Source: Lepidurus packardi (lineage: Eukaryota; Arthropoda; Branchiopoda; Notostraca; Triopsidae). From it: a stretch of DNA of 64,000 bases. Numbering within the stretch: position 1 is the first letter of the stretch; the number at the start of each line of letters is the position of its first letter. Both the position numbers and the translations under genes were made by a program. The notes under the pieces are model-generated. The model saw only the letters and a list, made by a program, of their open reading frames with translations, was not told the origin of the DNA and did no database searches. Shown here piece by piece: positions 61,129-64,000 of the stretch. The stretch covers positions 5,910,565-5,974,564 of the forward strand of contig JAKZAN010000001.1 of the NCBI GenBank assembly GCA_023053545.1, given 5' to 3'.

Positions 61129-62165
61129 TTACTTCTTAGCCTCAATATTAGGAGGCTGAGCAGCACTATTAGCCAAAGGTATATCTTCTGCTGGCGCAGC
61201 TATTTGGTTATAGTTGGGGAAGGTTTCCCATGGGCTGGACAAATCAAACTTGCGAAATTCTTGCGCCAATTCCAAAGGTTCGAGAACTACTCGTTTCACC
61301 TCATCATCATAGCGAACCTTAACAAAATCACACACTAGAAACTTTATTTTTAGCTAAGTAACTTTACTTCGACGTAACCCGTTAGAGGGAAGTCTTTTCT
61401 GAAAGGGTGGCCCTCGAAACCGTAATCAGTTAAAATCCGCCGTAAATCTGGATGGTTGGCGAAGAAAACGCCGTACATATCCCAAACTTCGCGTTCGTAC
61501 CAATCTGCAGCTTTATGGACTTCCACAGCGGAATCAATGGGCGTCAACTCGTCAGTGTAAGTCTTGACTCGGATGCGAGAATTGTATCGCAAGGATAGAA
61601 GGTTGTAAATGAGCTAAAATACCATTATTTTACTTTAAATTTTGCTCGAAAAGGAAATTATCGGTTACTTCAAATCGATTTGCGCGAGAGGGTACGTCCA
61701 TCGCACCTAAGTCCGCCAAATTGGTAAACTGGCATTGATGATGATCTTTCAAAAACTGGAGCACGGGAATAACACCGTCTGGGACAATTAACAACTCCAA
61801 TTCGTTGCCAGCAGTTAGTTGGACCTTTTCTACATATTTAGGCAAGCATTCTGCTACATACCGACCGAATTCCGATAAAGTCTGACGATCTACTTCACTC
61901 ACTTTACGTACAGTGGCTAAAAATATACACTCAAAATTACGAGAAGGCTAGGAATTTATTTTTGCAATACTTACGCCTGGTTTCGGTCGATTCCAAACGG
62001 AGGTGATTAACGAAAGATGAGCTGATTAACGGGGAAAAACGACCAGCTTGAGCCGTTCGACCTATTAGATATATTTTACTATGTGTTTTGCTCAGATATC
62101 TCAATTTTACCAGCCGATATGGCTAAAGAAAAGAACTTCCGCAGAAAAATACCACAGGCAGCCAT
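61129..62165 (-). CDS. NDUFS3: Complex I subunit NDUFS3 (30 kDa)
   Basis: Exons in transcript order are 62165-62111, 62061-61975, 61916-61669, 61613-61368 and 61317-61129, giving 274 residues (human 264). The start [20 protein letters not shown] is a plausible mitochondrial presequence. Conserved blocks are [23 protein letters not shown]-like sequence at an exon junction, [51 protein letters not shown] and [15 protein letters not shown]3 is a core subunit of the Q module of respiratory complex I in the matrix arm. The last acceptor was placed at TTGTTAAG so that GYVE joins VRYDD as in other species. All phases agree. Confidence 0.96.
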
Positions 62166-63060
62166 TTTTTGGTCCGGATAATAGATACGCGAAACGCGAC
62201 TTAGTGACTAGTAAAAACAGGCAGCACTGCAATTGGCCTAACACCTAAAGCCTTCCCAATGGAATGTGCTTCTGCTCTTTCGCGGTTCTCTTCGGTTTTC
62301 CCCACTTGAATATTCTTGTCATATGATTGCCTCGCCGCAAATTTTGGGTAGGGGACGAACGGGCCCAGTTCCAAACTGGGCCCGTTCAACTGCACACCTT
62401 GGCCAAACGGGCCCAGTGCCAAAAGGGCCCATCCATTGACCAAACGGGCCCAGTCAACAGACCAAACGGGCCCACTATTTTGAAACATTGCAAACACCCT
62501 GTTGAGCTGTTTTCTGGACTCAGGGAACAACACACGATATGGGTAAGACACGACATGTAAATATTTGCAAACATATCTATTGTATTGTAACATATGTGTA
62601 ATGAAGTATTTATCGTTTTTTGTATTATTTTCCACTTAGAATGGCCCAGAAGAAATCAACTGGAAGCGGAAGTTTTGCCCAAAACTATATTAAAAAACTA
62701 AGTCTAAGAAGTGGCGACTGAAGTATAGTACGACTGTTAGCTGGATTGGGATGGACTTTATATAAGACTGGACAAGAGCATACTAAATATTTATAGCAAT
62801 ACTTCTTTATACGAGTTTTCACATCGACCTGCTGTATTTATCGTTCTTTGTATTGTTTTCTTTGTAGAATGGTCGAGAAAAAATCCAACTCGAAGAGGAA
62901 GTCTTGCCCTATAACTATGCGCCAGTAATGACTATGTAATCCGACAGTATAGCTGGTTTGGAAATTTTTTGCCCTGTTATGGAGTACTTCCGTATTCTTC
63001 ATTATTACCATTGAGTGCTACATGAATCTATTGGTACCACTCACCGCTTGGCGGCGCTTA
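62166..63060. other. Upstream region of NDUFS3 with a palindromic GGGCCC repeat patch
   Basis: The first part should be the NDUFS3 promoter. From about 62356 to 62475 the motif ACGGGCCCAGT and its inverse recur. The rest is AT-rich; two loosely similar blocks begin near 62600 and 62825 (each with TTATCGTT and AGAATGG). No gene is recognised. Confidence 0.55.
62356..62475. repeat. Clustered GGGCCC-containing palindromic repeats
   Basis: AACGGGCCCAGT or its near-identical variants occur about five times in 120 nt, once inverted (ACTGGGCCCGTT) immediately beside a direct copy, so the patch can fold into a hairpin. Confidence 0.75.
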
Positions 63061-63250
63061 TTATTTTACTCCAAAAGGGTAACAAAAAATGGCTCTCGAG
63101 CCGGCATGGATTATTTTACTCCAAAAGGATTACAAAAAATGGCTCTCGAGCCGGCATGGATTAATTAACTCCAAAAGGGTAACGAAAAATGGCTCTCGAG
63201 CCGGCATGGGTTGTTTTACTCCAAATGTTATACGAAAAATGCCTGCCTCT
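63061..63250 (+). repeat. 50-bp tandem repeat, almost four copies
   Basis: Units at 63061-63110, 63111-63160 and 63161-63210 share TTATTTTACTCCAAAAGG and GGCTCTCGAGCCGGCATGG, with few substitutions. A fourth copy from 63211 is partial and diverged. GGCTCTCGAGCC is itself palindromic. Confidence 0.92.
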
Positions 63251-63306
63251 CGAACACGTTCTCCGGATTTAAGTACATACGTACGTAATGTACCCCCGAG
63301 TCAAAA

Positions 63307-63589
63307 ATGACACTATAGTGTGTCACTGGCCAACAATGAATTTGTCTTTTTTCAGCTAATGGAGTGAAAGAAAGAGCAAGTTTTAACGACTCTCATGAGA
63401 ATCGTTAACCTAATGTAACCTATAACCTAACCTAAGGTAACCTAATCAAACTTAAGCTAACCTAACCTAACCTATCCTAACCTAAACTAATGCATTTCCA
63501 ATCCAACTACCACTTTTGAACTCGCGTGACACCCGTTTGTCATTCGTTCTCCGAGAACGTTTTGAAATAATAATACACACTAGTGTCAT
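63307..63589. repeat. Possible small TIR element enclosing CCTAA repeats
   Basis: ATGACACTATAGTGTGT at the left is mirrored by ACACACTAGTGTCAT at the right, apart from a TA indel. The 283-bp interval has no coding frame. Short termini and no clear target duplication make this tentative. Confidence 0.35.
63416..63490 (-). repeat. Degenerate interstitial telomere-like repeat (CCTAA)n
   Basis: About a dozen CCTAA or near-CCTAA units, including CTAACCTAACCTAACC. This is the TTAGG arthropod telomere unit on the minus strand, opposite in orientation to the tract at 51760. Confidence 0.8.
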
Positions 63590-64000
63590 TTCTATCTCAT
63601 AGTTCCGGAACTGGAGAACATGTTGGCCTTCTCTAGCTGGCATGGCCGAGCCCCCTTGGCAACTGTTTAAGCCGTTATGACGTCATATGAAAAGTAACCG
63701 GGCGACGTCATAGCAGAAGAAACCTGTACATGACGTCATATGAAAATAATTGATTGTTTTGCATTTGTTTAACGTATTTGTTTGTCAATGAGTTGAATTG
63801 ATTTATCGATGATATACAATACATCTATATAGTCATGGGTGTTATATTGTCTTATTTATTTATTTTTTCGTAATAAAGTTATTTGATCGTTTGCTCGCAT
63901 CAGCCCATAGAATTTTATGTGCGTAGTTTTCACATTAGCGAAATAAAGAAGTATAACTAAATGAACTTTTGCATGACTTATAAAGAAAAACTAGTGGTAG
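63590..64000. other. Gene-free window end
   Basis: AT-rich sequence with two TGACGTCATATGAAAA blocks (near 63677 and 63731) that form a short direct repeat containing CRE-like palindromes. No gene was recognised before the window ends. Confidence 0.5.

Noticed and set aside
61318..61335. NDUFS3 last exon starting at the TTTCTAG acceptor
   Set aside because: It would break the phase and insert CDFVK between the conserved GYVE and VRYDD; the acceptor TTGTTAAG restores the family sequence.
63061..63250. CRISPR-like array from the 50-bp repeats
   Set aside because: Units are contiguous with no unique spacers and the genome is eukaryotic.

Overview
This is a eukaryotic nuclear window. Genes are split by canonical GT-AG introns, many only 47-60 nt long. 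There is a pol III tRNA gene, AATAAA signals and metazoan gene families. Degenerate TTAGG/CCTAA tracts at about 51.76 and 63.42 kb are the arthropod telomere unit, so the source is probably an arthropod. Retention of Artemis and a SKAP-like adaptor, together with a FLYWCH-type element, would suit a springtail or other early-branching hexapod, but that placement is only an inference. Exon coordinates were worked out by hand from splice signals, reading-phase continuity and recalled family sequence; nothing was searched.

Layout. 1-1065 is the 3' end of a Ser-rich scaffold gene (+). 2265-7444 is a SKAP-like PH/SH3 adaptor (+). 7737-10543 is an Artemis-type nuclease (+), convergent with syntaxin-17 (-, 11014-12088). 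12.35-15.81 kb is a decayed non-LTR retrotransposon (-). 20685-30964 is a KLF6/7 (luna) gene (-) spread over 10 kb by two giant introns, with a tRNA-Gln upstream. Arp3 (-, 33417-35598) is divergent from an NBR1-like UBA protein (+, 36409-38707). TGIF homeobox (-), NDUFS5 (-) and a GLUT10/12-type sugar transporter (-) fill 39.3-44.7 kb.

45.4-48.8 kb is a repeat-bounded element with about 70-bp terminal inverted repeats carrying an intact spliced zinc-finger/FLYWCH gene. 49015-50292 is an apparently intact mariner. Then come a DHX30-like RNA helicase (+, 52126-57144), RSPRY1 (-, 57390-59814), ARL2BP (+, 60283-61019) and NDUFS3 (-, 61129-62165). The window ends in tandem, palindromic and telomere-like repeats.

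Functional threads. Two complex I subunits (NDUFS3, NDUFS5), a probably mitochondrial DHX30 and ARL2BP touch mitochondria. Syntaxin-17 and the NBR1-like protein point to autophagy. Arp3 and the adaptor point to actin and tyrosine-kinase signalling. The genes are ordinary, compactly packed housekeeping loci rather than an operon. The accessory material is concentrated at 12-16, 45-52 and 62-64 kb.

Most noteworthy are the TIR-bounded FLYWCH element, the intact mariner with matching termini, possible repeated SUMO-interaction motifs in the Artemis tail, the phosphotyrosine-motif-rich SKAP expansion, and an NBR1-like UBA protein lacking the usual PB1/ZZ/FW modules.
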